A stretch of DNA of 64,000 bases from Chamaecrista fasciculata (GCA_003254925.1 QANZ01047295.1:87659-151658), one strand, 5' to 3'. Shown: positions 46,601-58,868, numbered from the stretch's first letter. A program made the numbers and translations. The notes: generated by a model not told the origin, from the sequence alone.

Positions 46601-49600
46601 GGTTGACATCATTCTCAGTCAAAAGCCCTTTCTTAATGGCAGATTCAGTATAGATCGCCAAAAAAGGCCCACAATCCAAGTCCAACCCAGCTCTAATGGC
46701 ACTGGCAGCTGCTTCCTCAGGGGTCTTTGTGTAGTGTTGGTTATCATAAAAAACACCAACAGAATCACAATCTGAGACTATGTACCTAATCAATTAAGGA
46801 GTAGTTAAGAAAAATAATTGAATTTTTTTGGTTAAATTGAATTAGTGTTAAGTAAACTCATCACATACCCATTGAGACGCCATTGGCCACGAATGGTGTT
46901 TCGAAGGAGGTCAGGGTCAGCACAAGTGGGCTTGCCATTGACTTGATTGTATGAGCACATCACACTAGCCACTTTGCCTTCTACCACACACGCCTTGAAT
47001 GGAACATCATATGTGTCTTCTAAGTCTTGCTTGCTTACCTAAATATAGATAGTTCACAATTCACACACATCAAATTATTGATCATCCAAGTTTAGATGTG
47101 TTGAAAACCCAATGAATTAATACTCATACAATGATTTAGAGATCTTTATCACCAAGGTCTTTATATCCACAGTGAGAACAAAATTCATAATCTTATAAAA
47201 TATAAGTCAATTTTTTACTAAAGTATTAACTTGACTAACTTTCAAAGACTAAATTGCAAGTTATCTATTAGTTATATAGGTTTTGCTAATCACAAAATCA
47301 AATTCAACTCTTACTTAATTATTGATATACCCACTATAGCTATTTTCTACTATCTCTCATGAACTAGGAAGCATGGACACTTCATTTTGAAGACGTGTCG
47401 CCGTGTCAGTGTCCGACACTCGTATGACACCGACACGACACATATCTATAAATTTTAGAATATAAATCAATTTTTTGTAACTTTAACATGATAGGCAAGA
47501 GAAAATAATAATAGATATGATATATATTATGAATAAAAATTGTAATTTTTAATTTTTTCATTAAAAATTATGAATATTTAATTATTTATATATATAAATA
47601 TATGCCGTGTCGTGTCGCGTAATTTTAAGAGTTTGACGTGTCGCTGTGTCCGTGTTCATGTCGTGTCCCGTATCCGTGTCAGTGTCCATGCTTCATAGCT
47701 CATGAACCACATAGCATAATAATCAAAGTATACTCCATATTCTAGTTCAATAATAATGAAAAAAAATTAATAAACACCCGTTTTTTCTGGTGCTGCCAGC
47801 CTATCCATTATATCCAATACCCATCAATTATTGTGGTCCAATCACTGGTTGTCACTTGTACAAAACTCACCACCAACAACTTGCACCAACAACATTATAT
47901 TTTGGAAAAGTACTATTTTGGTCTCCAAATTTTATATCATTTATCAATTTCGTCCTCAATCTTTTTTTGCAGTTAATTTTATCCTCAAATTTTACACTAT
48001 TACGAAATTGATCGTTGATGTAAAATTTAAGAACAAAATTAATACTTTTTCCTTATCATTTCTCCACACAATCCAAATTATATTATTTTTTATTTTTATT
48101 TAATTTAACTTATTACCAATTATATATATATGAAAATATATAGCTAGTGATTGTGTTACTTACCCTTGCATTGAAATGGAACCTATCTACACCATTCCAA
48201 TTATCAAGATCATAGGCTGTGTAGTGTTTACAACACGCCGCCACCTTGAGGCGGTTGCCGCCGGCATCGCCTTGGAGTCCCCGGACGTAGCTGGCGGCAT
48301 ACTTGGCGGCGAGGGTCGGGTCCTCGCCAGGAGTCTCCTGGCCGCGGCCCCACCGTGGGTCTCGGAAAATGTTCACATTTGGACTCCAATAGGTTAAGCC
48401 TGCCATCCCTCCATTGTACATGGCCCTTGCTTCATCAGAGACCACCTGCTCCACCACAACATATATAATTAATTACACTTATGGAAACAACATATTTTTT
48501 TTCTTTTCTTTTACATTGTTATGGTAATGTTTATGATTTTAATTTTGCCTGTAATATTTTCTGAAAATGCAAGCGAGCCTTTTAGAAAGAAAAAGAAAAA
48601 TATTTTTTTTTTAATTCTTAAATTTGTTCTAAAATTACTATTTAGTAAATATTGAAAATTTAACTTTTAATTTTTATTTTTATAAATATCAATTATTTTG
48701 TTCTAAAAATATTATCTGTAGGAACTAAATAATTTATATTTATAAAAAATAAAATTCTGAAATAAAAAGACAAAATTAACTGACACACCTACCAAATCTA
48801 CCTTGAAGTTGCGAAACATCAATTTTTTTTTTTTGGTGAGGAAAACATCAATATTTAGTTTCAATGGAGTTAGCTAGCTTGTCAATTGGTCAAAATAAAT
48901 AAATAAAATAACTTATTAAGTTTCATTTTTTGACAAAACTGAAATTAAATTCTTCAAAACCTCGACGTCAACATTAAGGAAAAAAAATTAAACATTAAGA
49001 TCAGCCGACACTACGTGGAATCCAAAAGTCACATATTCATAATTAGGGGTGTTCGTTGGGCGGTTTGGGCGGTTTAAAATGGTTTTTCAAACCGAACCGC
49101 TCGCATCGGTTTGGAGAAAACTCAAACCGTTCGGTTTGAAAAAAAATATCAAACCAAACCAAACCAAACCAATATAATGGCAGTTTTGGCGGTTTGGTTT
49201 GGGCGGTTTGACCTTTAATTACTATTAATTTTATAATTAATATAAAAAGTATTAATTTCATAACATCTGAAAAGTAGCAGCACTATGTTCATTAAGTTAT
49301 GAAACAGAAGACGAAATGGGACTTTGAATGCGAATGGGAGAAGACGAAATATAGATGTTAGGGTTTGGTCTTTCACTGGTTTCAGTTTGGAACTTTGAAT
49401 GCGAATTGAAATGTCAAATGTCTATGCGGCTACTTTTTCAATTTTTACTTTTGGTCTTTAGGTTATAGTTTCATGGGCTGTGCCTCATTGTTTATTTGTT
49501 TTAGTGGAGTAGTGGAGGAACGCATAAATACTATATATATATATATAATGTATTGTATTATTTATATATAATTGCATAGTTGCGGTTTGGTTCGGTTTGG

Positions 49601-52600
49601 TGAAGTGTCAAACCGCCACCGAACCGAACCGCCCAAAATTAAGAAAAATGAAACCAAACCAAACCATTTGAATGTCGGTTTTGATTCGGTTTGGTTCGGT
49701 TTGGTTCGGTTTAGTTCGGTTCAATCGGTTTGGTTCGGTTTTGAACACCCCTATTCATAATAATACATCCAACGGAATACATAAAAAAAAAAGGTAATTA
49801 TAGCTTTTTCTATATTGAGAAAAAAGTGGTCGACGACATATTATTATTTATATTAGGTGTTAATTATCTAATGGTTATTGCAAAAAGCAACATATCATGG
49901 ATGGTTGTTTTAACGATTACAAAATATCTCTCGTCTAGTTTCTTATGATTCAAGTTAATTAAAAATTAATCAAACTGTTAAGTTTAAGAAAAGGCCAACG
50001 TCCTATTTTGGTCTCTCATATTTGTTCAAAGTTTCATTTTGATCCCTCAAGTTTTTTTCATTTGTTTTGGTCACTCATGTTTGTTCCAAGTTCCGTTTTG
50101 GTCTTTCAAATTTTTAAAAAGTTCCACCGTTAGTCCCTGACTCTTTTTTATCCACTTTTTCTATCAAAAAAGGAAAAAAAAAAATTAACTTCCATCTCAT
50201 AACAATTTTGCTCTTTTACAAAAGAAAAAGACATCAATCCAAAAGAGCAAAATTGTTAGGAGATGAAAGCTAAGTTAGTTTTTTTTTTTAACGGAAAAAG
50301 TGGATTGAAAAGAGTCAAAAACTAATGTGAAAATTTTTGGAAGCTTGAGGGACCAAAACAGAACTTTGAGCAAACATGAGGGACCAAAACAGAACGAAAA
50401 AAACTTAAGAGACCAAAACGAAACCTTGAGCAAACATGAGGGACCAAAATGGAACGAAAAAACTTGAGAGACCAAAACAGAACTTTGAGCAAACATGGAG
50501 ACCAAAATAGGACTTTGGCCTAAATAAAATACTTTTTTTTGAAAATAAATATAATATATATTCTAGGAGGCAAAGAGAAAGAAGGCACGCAACACAAAAA
50601 GTTTTTGCAAGTTGCAACAGTAGGGTCACTTTCAGATCCTAGTGGTGTCCTACACTTAAAATAACTTTATCCAAAATAATTAAATTAATTATTATCCTTT
50701 ACACACATTAATTAGGTAATCACTAATAATCAGAGAGAAACCACATGTGTCATGATGTCAAGCAAATATAACTTTTGCTTCTATACTTAATGGCAAACTA
50801 ACAACGATTGATAGATTTCATTTATCTACCATTAAAATAACATCATGATGCCATAATTGACCATTCTTTTAAACTAATTAACACTCAACCAAGTTAAGAA
50901 ATAGTCTTTGGAGCTACATTTATTTATATGACACAGCTTTCAAATCTTTTAGGTTTTGTTTGTTGATTGAATGATGTAATGAGATGCACGGAACAAAAGA
51001 TAGGGACAATTAAAAGGTTTATCTAATCAATGTTTTTTTTTTAAAAAAAATAATTTTGTTTTAAAAATAATAGTAATAGTAATAGCCATTAATATAAATT
51101 CTGTTTTTTTAATATTTTTTTTATTATTTTTTGGTCAAATTATACTAAAATCCTCACATTTTAAAATTTGACAAACAAACTTTTTAATCATTTTACCTTA
51201 CTCATCTATAATCTTTTGAATTTTTAAAATTTAACAAATAAATCCCTTGGATATCATGAGTTGATGGGACAATGGCGTAACGAATTTTCGAAGCCATTTG
51301 TAGTCGCAAATTAATTTATTAACTACATATTTTTCTCAACATCGTTGTCATTTTCTAATTAATAGGTTGACACAACTGTCAGATTTCAGATATTATTATA
51401 TTCCAATGTTTGCCAATTGCTAAGCCACATGGGACACACTATATGTATATATATGTATCTAAATAAAAAAAAAGTAATCAAACCATGAAGATATACATAA
51501 TTATATTTAAGTGTGTTAAGCATTTGTTAAAAAATTATTTGGTCTATTCCCATGATTTGATAAAAGTTAATTTAATTAGTTTGTTATTATTTGGTCTACT
51601 CATGATCATGCATGAAAAGCTAGAATCTCTTTAATATCTTTAAGGATCAAACTAAAATTCAATATTATTCAACAAATCATGCATGCACCTTAAAATAAAT
51701 TATATTTAGATTTAAATGGTTTCCTTGCTATTCTTAATGAATTTTATGAGACCTATTGACTAAGTAGCACCTATTAACTTTTCTTTTTTGTAAACTTTCA
51801 TATCAATTTTAAATGAAAAGAGACATAATTAAGACGTATGAGACTCATTTTATAACGATAGATTCCCAGGCATTATTATGTCTCTTTTTCTCAAAAATTG
51901 AGAGAGTGGAATCAATTAATTTTATATGGGTGAAAAGAAACCCCCAGAAAAAGAATATACATCTTGTACTTATTTGAAAAATGGATATTATAATTTATAA
52001 GATAGAAAACACAGAAAAAGTAAGTGAAAAACTCTATTTTAATCTCCCATATTTGAAAATTACTCTTCGCAATTGAATCCTCTAAAAATGAAATAACTTC
52101 TTTTAGTTACATGAATATTTAATAATGAGAATGAAGTTATTCTAATTTAATGTTTATTGTTAAAAACAAAAGTGGATATGAGTTTGAAATAATAAATCAC
52201 TAAACTGTCAATTTAATTCATGGACTATATGAGCATCGTTAGTTTAGTCCTTTTTTTTAAAAAAAATAATTAATTTAATCTCTAAAAATCCCTGACTCAT
52301 TGCAATTCAGTCCTTAACTTATGTAGTCCTTCTATTTTATTTTAAAAAAAAAAACGAAATAAAAGAGAGAAAATTTGCTTTTTATGCCTCAGGTTTGTTT
52401 CAAAATTAGAATTTTAGTCCCTGCATATTGAAATACACTTAATTTTTTATCCATCTTTTTGTTACAAATTTAAACTATTTGGTCCCCACAAATAATATTT
52501 TAGGGACTAAAATTTAAGTCTACAAAAGAAGAACAGAGAGTGAAAATTATATTTTCAATTTTTTAAGGACTAAATTGTAAATTCAAAACAAATTCAAGGA

Positions 52601-53471
52601 CCCAAAAAATTCTTACTTTTTATCTTTTCAATTAAAATATCAAAACCAAAAACTTAAAAACTCTGTCACATTTCAAAATTCAAGGATATGTTTTAGAAAA
52701 GAGTAAACTAACAATTTAGTCCGTGACAGATCACCGAACTGACAACTCAGTCCATGAAAGATTAAAATGCACATTTAGTCCGATCCCTTAAAGATTAAAA
52801 TAATATATTATTTAGTCCATAAAAATGACTAATTAGTACACCTGTTTGATCATTCATAAATCAAACTATACATTTTAATCTCTTGAAAACTGAGTTGTTA
52901 GCTAAGTAATATTCCACTAGACCAAAATTGTTAGTTTAGTCATTAAAAAAACATGAATGAAATGGAGGATATGATAAGATGAGGGATATATATGATATGA
53001 TAGAGTGAGTGAATGAAGAGAGAGATCTAGAGAGAGAATGAATCTGACCCGTCCGATTTGGCGCCAGAGGGACTGATTAAAGGAAGCAACGGTGGAGATG
53101 ACTTGAGGGAAGCTAGTGGCAGCAGGGTAGGTCCCACCAAACTTAGTACCTGGTCCTACATTTGATACTCCATGAAGTGCCTCCGACCACCACTCATATC
53201 CTTCAATTCCTAATCTCGGCACCGAAATCGCATTGTTCACAATCAACCTTATTTTTTCCTGCAATGTCAGCCGTCCGATCAGGTCTTTCACTCTTGAATG
53301 TACGGCCACGTTCGTCCGGCAAAACTTGAACCCTTTTGTTATGCCATTCTTTGGGTCACACGCGAAGGGTACCCTCCCTTGTGTAGGGATCACTAGGAGA
53401 AGAATGAATAATAATAAGGGAATAATAATAATAATAATGGTGGTGTTATTATTATTGGTATTGCGAGCCAT
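43685..53471 (-). CDS. BXL1: BXL1-type bifunctional beta-xylosidase / alpha-arabinofuranosidase (GH3)
   Basis: Six exons (minus), 53471-53049, 48445-48164, 47038-46869, 46785-46337, 45331-44918 and 44316-43685, join in frame to 789 residues (Arabidopsis BXL1 is about 774). A signal peptide of about 32 residues sends it to the cell wall. The GH3 N-domain has [20 protein letters not shown] and [12 protein letters not shown]; the nucleophile Asp is in IVSDCDSVG (Asp 297). The second domain has [13 protein letters not shown], where Glu 501 or 503 is the likely acid/base, and [15 protein letters not shown]-terminal fibronectin-III-like domain (about 690-780) follows. It should trim xylose and arabinose from xylan and arabinan, as BXL1 does in stems and seed mucilage. 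Intron 1 is 4.6 kb, and introns 1, 2, 4 and 5 all carry TIR elements. Within the BXL family the BXL1 clade is the best fit, but a paralogue is possible. Confidence 0.95.
44487..44863. mobile_element. Mutator-like MITE in BXL intron 5
   Basis: Left TGGCAAAAACACTCTTTTGG pairs with the right end, inverting as GACAAAAGTATTCTTTTAG. The 9-bp duplication AAAGAATAT is at 44478-44486 and 44864-44872. The end base on the left is ambiguous by one. Non-coding. Confidence 0.7.
45582..46297. mobile_element. Mutator-like Pack-type MITE in BXL intron 4, 716 bp
   Basis: GGCTTAAGTGCACTTTTGG starts both inverted arms, which stay matched for about 260 bp (through GTTAAGTATGACGTGGCATAG). The exact 9-bp duplication TATTAATAA is at 45573-45581 and 46298-46306. 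The GC-rich centre (45850-46026) carries a host gene fragment. Confidence 0.88.
45850..46026 (-). pseudogene. Captured SF1 / branchpoint-binding protein fragment
   Basis: On the minus strand the segment is open throughout: [20 protein letters not shown], then [10 protein letters not shown], a Gly/Asp linker, and [15 protein letters not shown]. The repeated RRSRWDPQP and KRKSRW blocks are typical of the N-terminal region of plant splicing factor 1. About 59 codons without a stop suggest recent capture or selection by chance. It is far too short to be an SF1 gene. Recognition is from motif memory. Confidence 0.65.
47365..47698. mobile_element. Mutator-like MITE, GAAGCATGGACACT family, in BXL intron 2
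   Basis: TAGGAAGCATGGACACT on the left pairs with AGTGTCCATGCTTCATA on the right; arms are rich in GACACGTGTC-type phrases. The exact 9-bp duplication CTCATGAAC is at 47356-47364 and 47699-47707. Relatives lie at 62240-62513 and, cut by the edge, at 63959-64000. Confidence 0.88.
49044..49753. mobile_element. hAT-type MITE with GGTTTG subterminal repeats, 710 bp
   Basis: TAGGGGTGTTC on the left and GAACACCCCTA on the right are perfect inverted ends; an exact 8-bp duplication TTCATAAT flanks them (49036-49043, 49754-49761). Both arms repeat GGTTTGG / GGTTCGG and their complements many times. The centre (about 49260-49560) is unrelated AT-rich sequence. Confidence 0.92.
49993..50520. mobile_element. 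Mutator-like MITE, GGCCAAAGTCCTATTTTGG family, copy 2
   Basis: Same ends and internal phrases as 20668-21247, including the TTAGTCCCTGACTC block and the CTTTTACAAAAG patch. Flanking 9-mers TTAAGAAAA and TAAATAAAA match at 7 of 9. It lies in BXL intron 1. Confidence 0.75.
52701..52941. mobile_element. GAGTAAAC-family MITE in BXL intron 1
   Basis: GAGTAAACTAACAATTTAGTCC on the left; the right end inverts as GACTAAACTAACAATTTTGG. 241 bp, non-coding. Flanking match is weak. Confidence 0.65.
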
Positions 53472-53547
53472 TGTTATATTATGTGAAGAAGAAGAAGAAA
53501 AGAGAGAGAGAGAGAGATAGTGAGGAAAATGACGAGGGAGATAGTGT

Positions 53548-53556
53548 GTTTATATA
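53548..53556 (-). promoter_or_regulatory. TATA box of the BXL gene
   Basis: TATATAAAC on the minus strand, 77 bp upstream of the ATG, followed by a CT-rich leader. Spacing predicts a leader of about 50 nt. Confidence 0.65.
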
Positions 53557-53699
53557 GTGAGGATGGAGGAGGAATATAGAGAGGAAGTTGCGTAGGGTAG
53601 GTGTTTCTTGTTTTTAAGGGATGCCTTTCATGATTGTGGTCTCCACGTCAATGGAGGATATGATGGATGTTAGAGAAGTGAGAACTAGGTTTATTATAT

Positions 53700-54075
53700 T
53701 TATTAATTCTTAGAGACAAATTATTACTGACTGAACGATTTAGTCTCTGAATCATAAGAAAATATGAATCAGTCCTTAAACTACTGTCAATCTTTTGGTT
53801 TTTGAATAGTAAAAAAATACGAACCAGTTCAAGGACCATAAGGTTGACGGTGGTGTAAAATTTAGGGACTGATTCGTGTTTTTCTATAATTCATGAACCA
53901 AAAGGTTGATGATGGTGTAAAATTTAGGAACTGATTCGTATTGTTTTTTACAATTTAAGGACCAAAAGATTTATGATGGTGTAAAATTCAAGACTGATTC
54001 ATATTTTCCTATAATTTAGGAACTAAATCGTTGACTCAATAATTATTCAGGGATCAAAAAGTAGATTTTCTCTAA
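53700..54075. repeat. TIR element with a three-fold 62-bp internal tandem repeat
   Basis: The outer arms (ACGATTTAGTCTCTGAATCA and its inverted partner TAGGAACTAAATCGTTGA) enclose three successive copies, at about 53831-54005, of a unit containing GATGGTGTAAAATTTAGG, ACTGATTCGT and a GGACCAAAAG phrase. It lies in the BXL upstream region. Ends are approximate. Confidence 0.65.
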
Positions 54076-54477
54076 TTCTTATCAATTAATACATTATGTT
54101 ATTGCTTGAAACAATGGGTTGAATATAGTGAAAGAGGTTAGTTTTTGACAAATTGATGAATTTTGATTCAAACTGTCACTGGACAAATATTTATATTTAA
54201 TGTCTTACAGTGATTGATAAATGTAGAAAAAAAGAGCTTTTAGAGGACTTAATACATTTTATGCAATTCAAAATATGTGTTTTTTCCTTTTAATTGCAGC
54301 TAATTACTAGTATATTATGTTGATTAAGGTGTACTAGCAAATTTTTTATATATTGAAGACTCAGATATATGTAGAGTCAATTCATAATTAAATCATGTAA
54401 TTTGGATGTCTGCTCTACTAAATAGAATCTTGTCATTGTACTTGAAAGTTATAATTTTTTACATAGTAAAAAATATT

Positions 54478-54786
54478 GGCCAAATTGTAAATTTAGTCTC
54501 ATATCTTTTGCTCAATTCTTAATTTGATCTCGTATATTTTTTTTGTTATAGATTTAGTCCCATATGTTGAATCAGGTGCATAATTGGTCATATATATTTG
54601 GGTCAAGTGGAACTAACACTAGAACCTTTTGTAAAAATATAAGACCAACTCTCCAACCTAACTAAAAATGATATGGGATCAAATTGGGACCTTTTACAAA
54701 GATACCAGATCAAATGTGCAAAAAAAAAATACAGGACTAGATTAAGAATTGAGTAAAATATATGAAACTAAATTTACAATTTGACC
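54478..54786. mobile_element. Mutator-like MITE upstream of BXL, 309 bp
   Basis: GGCCAAATTGTAAATTTAGTC pairs with the right end GAAACTAAATTTACAATTTG plus ACC. The exact 9-bp duplication AAAAATATT is at 54469-54477 and 54787-54795. Confidence 0.88.
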
Positions 54787-54850
54787 AAAAATATTTGATG
54801 CAATTGGACATGAGAAGAGAGAGAGAGAAGGGGGAGGTGAATTAAGCTTT

Positions 54851-54853
<3 letters not shown>

Positions 54854-54912
<59 letters not shown>

Positions 54913-54933
54913 NAGAGAGAGAGAGAGAGAGAG
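54854..54933. repeat. (GA)n microsatellite with an ambiguous base
   Basis: About 80 bp of GA repeat containing an N at 54913. The repeat length in the assembly is unreliable. Confidence 0.9.
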
Positions 54934-55753
54934 GTGAGTGAGAACAACACGCATGCATAGAGAGAGAAAGAGGGACCAAGTTAAGGGGAGAGTGAGTGGT
55001 GCCTTTGTGGGGTATGCTAGTTTTGTTAGTTTAGATGCTAAAGTTATTTTATCTATTTTATTATATAGCCCATGACTTGGGATATATATATAAATAAAAC
55101 AAATTAATTTATTTTCTTTTTGAAAAAGAAAAGGGAAAGAAATGAAAAGTATGGTGTGGCCAATGAATAAAGACAAGGGGCATTATAACCCTTTGAGAAG
55201 TAAAAATGGAGTTATGGTCACGGACGAAGGAATCTATTATCTTACCATCGCAGGCTCTCATGCACACATTACAAATTAAAAAAGCTGCACTTTTTTTTTT
55301 ATATTATTATTTTGACAATTAATTAATTGATTATACAAATCGAGAAAGAGAATAATTATATGTATGCAAAAGGTTTTTGATTAAAATACAAATAGATTAG
55401 GCGTAGGAGTGCAATTTGAGGGTGAAAATAATTGAGCTATGAGACAAGAATTCAACTCAGTTGCGTCAAAGTCTAACATTTTTATATGTAAGAGAAGTTT
55501 CACTTCAATTAATTAATTGTGTGGCTTTCAAAGACTTCACTCATTAATGGTAAACACAAACGGTCTCTGTTTTCATTTTTCAAGTTTTTATGCGTGAGTT
55601 TGTAGATTTTTATTTGAGAAAATTTATTTTTCAGTCTTGAATTTGTCTTGAAGTTTTTTTTGGTCCCTATGATTTTTTTAATAAATATTTTCTATTTAGT
55701 CCTTAGAAAATAGAAAATAGAACATATTCTCTTAAAATAGTCTAAGAACTAAA

Positions 55754-55795
<42 letters not shown>

Positions 55796-56547
55796 CTTGT
55801 TTTATTATATATATATATTCATCAGCAAAGAAATGAGAGGAAAAAAGAAGGTTAACTTAGATATTTTCTCCCATCTTTTTAAAAACTTTTTCTTTTCCAA
55901 TTTTCAACACCGTCTAGAATATAATCTGAAGAGCTTAAATATATATATATATATATAAAGGAATATTTTGTTGAAGGATGAGAAAAGTTAGTTGAAAATG
56001 AAGCATCATCTTAACTAATTAATTTACATTGTTATTGACCTCTTGTAACAAATAAAAAGAAAAATTAATTAACAATCACTTTCTAGAACTCTCATTTATG
56101 GAATTAACTAGAGTAAAAAAAGACCATGGACATATAAGTATATTTAGAGACTATATAGATGAAAAGCCAAAGTTTCTTGATATTGGTTGGTGACAAGAGA
56201 CAAGACAATAGGGTACACAAGGGAAATTAAAGGAAAGAATTGAACCAAATCTGAAGTCAAAATATTTGACGTTTAGTGGCGGTGTTTTATTTCCGCCACC
56301 AAAGCAAAATACAGAGCATGTTTACCGAAGACCGAAAATAAAAACAAATTTTTCATCCCCGTGATCTCATGAATGGAACTGACTAAAAAGCACCATGAAA
56401 ACATCAAATCCCGTGACTTCATTTGCAGAATATATATCACAGTTTTTGTCTCTTTTTACTGCTTTCTTCTATATACTATACATCACTAGCCTCCTCTGTA
56501 AATGTGTGTGTATAAGGTTAAAATTTCATTTTGTTACTTTAATTATA
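54934..56547. other. Intergenic, no gene seen
   Basis: AT-rich, with a (CT)n run at about 55761-55791 and TA runs. No supported ORF. Confidence 0.4.
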
Positions 56548-56770
56548 GAGTAAAGTAACAATTTAGTCCCTAAAAGATCATTAAGTTTGTAATAGATCCT
56601 TAGAAGATCAAAATATACAGTTAAAAGACTGATAAGTATATTGTTTTAATCTTTTAAGGATTAAAGAGTATACTGTTTTAAGTTTTTAGAGGCTAAATGT
56701 GTATTTTAATCTTTCAGAGATTGAGCTATCAATTTAATGATTTTTCAAGGACCAAATTGTTAGTTTATTC
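56548..56770. mobile_element. GAGTAAA-family Mutator-like MITE, 223 bp
   Basis: GAGTAAAGTAACAATTTAGTCC on the left; the right end inverts as GAATAAACTAACAATTTGGTCC. The exact 9-bp duplication TTAATTATA is at 56539-56547 and 56771-56779. Confidence 0.88.
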
Positions 56771-56879
56771 TTAATTATATGATGAATTTTGTTTGGGTCC
56801 TTAATTTTTTCTATTTATTTCATCGTTAGTCTAATACATGATTCCATTCAGCTTTTATTTAGAAGAATTATAAAAGAAA

Positions 56880-57168
56880 GGTCAAAGTGCAAATTTGGTC
56901 TCATATGTTTTGCTCAGTTCCCAGTTTGGTCCCTTATATGTTTGATCCTTTTGCAAAGATATGAGACCACTTATGCACCTGACCCAAAGATATACGACCA
57001 ATTATACAATTGACCTAAAGATATGAGACTAAATTTGTAATAAAAAAAAAGATATTGAATTAAATTGGGACTTAACTCAAAGATATGGGACCAGAAGTGC
57101 AACAAAAAAAGATATGGGCTAAATTGAGAACTAATCAAAAGATATGAGACCAAATTAAAACTTTGGCG
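56880..57168. mobile_element. GGTCAAAGTGC-family Mutator-like MITE, 289 bp
   Basis: GGTCAAAGTGCAAATTTGGTC pairs with the right end, inverting as CGCCAAAGTTTTAATTTGG. The exact 9-bp duplication TAAAAGAAA is at 56871-56879 and 57169-57177. Confidence 0.88.
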
Positions 57169-57424
57169 TAAAAGAAAAGTCATTCATATTAGCTATCCAT
57201 GTTAGAAATAATAGAAGAAATTAGACGAAATCATGTTTTAGACTAATTATTAAAAGAAGGGAAAGTTTGAGGATATATATTATTCAATTTGCAACTTGCT
57301 GATTCCGATCAAAATTACAATGATTTTGCACTCTTTTTATTATTGTTGCTATTTACTCTTCATTATCTAAATATATTTGTTGGGGAAGTATATATGTAGC
57401 TTCCTTGTAAATTACTTTTGATTA

Positions 57425-58868
57425 GTTCGTTTGCGCTTATAATAAAATCTGCTCTGATTATAATCAGAATATGATTATAATCAAAGTTGATTATTTGTGT
57501 ATTGGTGTTTGGATGAAAGTTGATTATTTGGTGTGAAATTATTGAAATGGGTATGTAATGATTGGTGGTTGGTAGATAGAAGGGTAAGGAAATTGAAAAA
57601 TTGTATAGGGGTAGAAATGGAAGAAAAAGTTGGAAAAAGTAAGATGTGATTTGATTATAATAAAAGTGTGTTTGGATGTGATTGTTGCTTATAGAAAAAT
57701 CAAATTATGTCACTGTTTGCCTTGGAAAGCGTGAAAATATGATTATAATCATGTGCAACTTTGGAGGCGATTATTTTGTTTGGTCCACGGAATTCATTTT
57801 TGCCTACGAAATGGTGGACCGAAAGGACTAAAGTGTAGCATTTTTTTCGAATCAGGTCCCGACATTCGGTGGACAACCGAAAAAATGGTCCACCGTTTCG
57901 CACCAGATGAAAGAGAAGAAAGAATTGCACGCGGACCCGAAAATTTTCTTCAATTGGACATTCGGTCCACCGTTTTATATTTTCGGTTCGCCATTCATGA
58001 AGGAATTCTTCCACACTCATATTAGCCCAGAATTTCGGTCCACCGAGTTCCGAATGGTCCACCGCTTAGCTATTGTAATTTGGATATCGCGACATTCGGT
58101 CCACCGTTTTATATTTTCGGTCTGCTATTATATTCACGAAGGAATTCTTCCACACTCAAATTAACCCAGAATTTCGATCCACCGAATCTGAAATCGGTGG
58201 ACCAAATGTCGGGATATAAAAAGAATCGATGGCCCATTCCACACAAATGCAAACCCTAGCACTTGCGTCTTCTCTTCTCCCACTTATAGTCACAGCACCG
58301 ACAACTCGATTTCGCACGAATTGAATCCCTAGCAACATTCTCACATCAAATTCTACTCATTCTCTACACCCTAGCCGTGCCACCAACCATCCTCATCGTT
58401 CAACTTGCCAGAATCGCAACGCCAATTCTCGTCATTTTAAAAATCCTAACCATTCAAAGATGTCGAATGATCAAATCATAGAAGAAGAAACATTATTTGT
58501 CGTGAATGTTTCAATTAGGGTTATGCAAGGCGTGAATGTTTCAATTAGGGCAGATATGCGAATTTGCAATTTCATATCAAAATAGTTTTGGGAAAAATCA
58601 CATTTTAGCCCAACATGACAATGACTATTTACAACATGGTCCCTCATTCAGGTAAAAGACGATTTTGCCCTTTGTGATGGGTGATTGATTGTATTAGAGT
58701 ATAGGTAATTATAGGTATATATATAGGGGTATAAGTGTAATTGAGTGTGTTTGATTATAAAAAAAAATTATGATTATAATTTGATCAGAAAAAAAAGCGT
58801 AAACGAACACGCTTATTACGATTATAATCAGAGCAGATTATAATCTAAAGCGCAAACGAACTGGGCCT
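57425..58868. mobile_element. PIF/Harbinger-like element, copy 2, inverted relative to copy 1
   Basis: The left end GTTCGTTTGCGC, after TTA (57422-57424), matches the inverted right end of copy 1. The right end GCGCAAACGAACTGGGCC, followed by TTTA, matches the inverted left end of copy 1. Arms carry GATTATAATC repeats. Inner zones share GGTCCACCGTTTCG / GGTGCACCGTTTCG phrases with copy 1. The centre (about 58210-58480) is a different CT-rich, CCCTAG-containing segment that looks like a plant leader followed by ATG at 58460; I do not recognise the gene. Confidence 0.7.

Larger units (their letters stand above)
48446..53048 (-). other. BXL intron 1, 4.6 kb
   Basis: Bounded by GTCAGATTC donor and CAG acceptor. 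It contains elements at 49044-49753, 49993-50520 and 52701-52941, plus further TTTAGTCC-type phrases at about 52210-52620 that look like eroded copies. No coding sequence was found. Confidence 0.75.
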
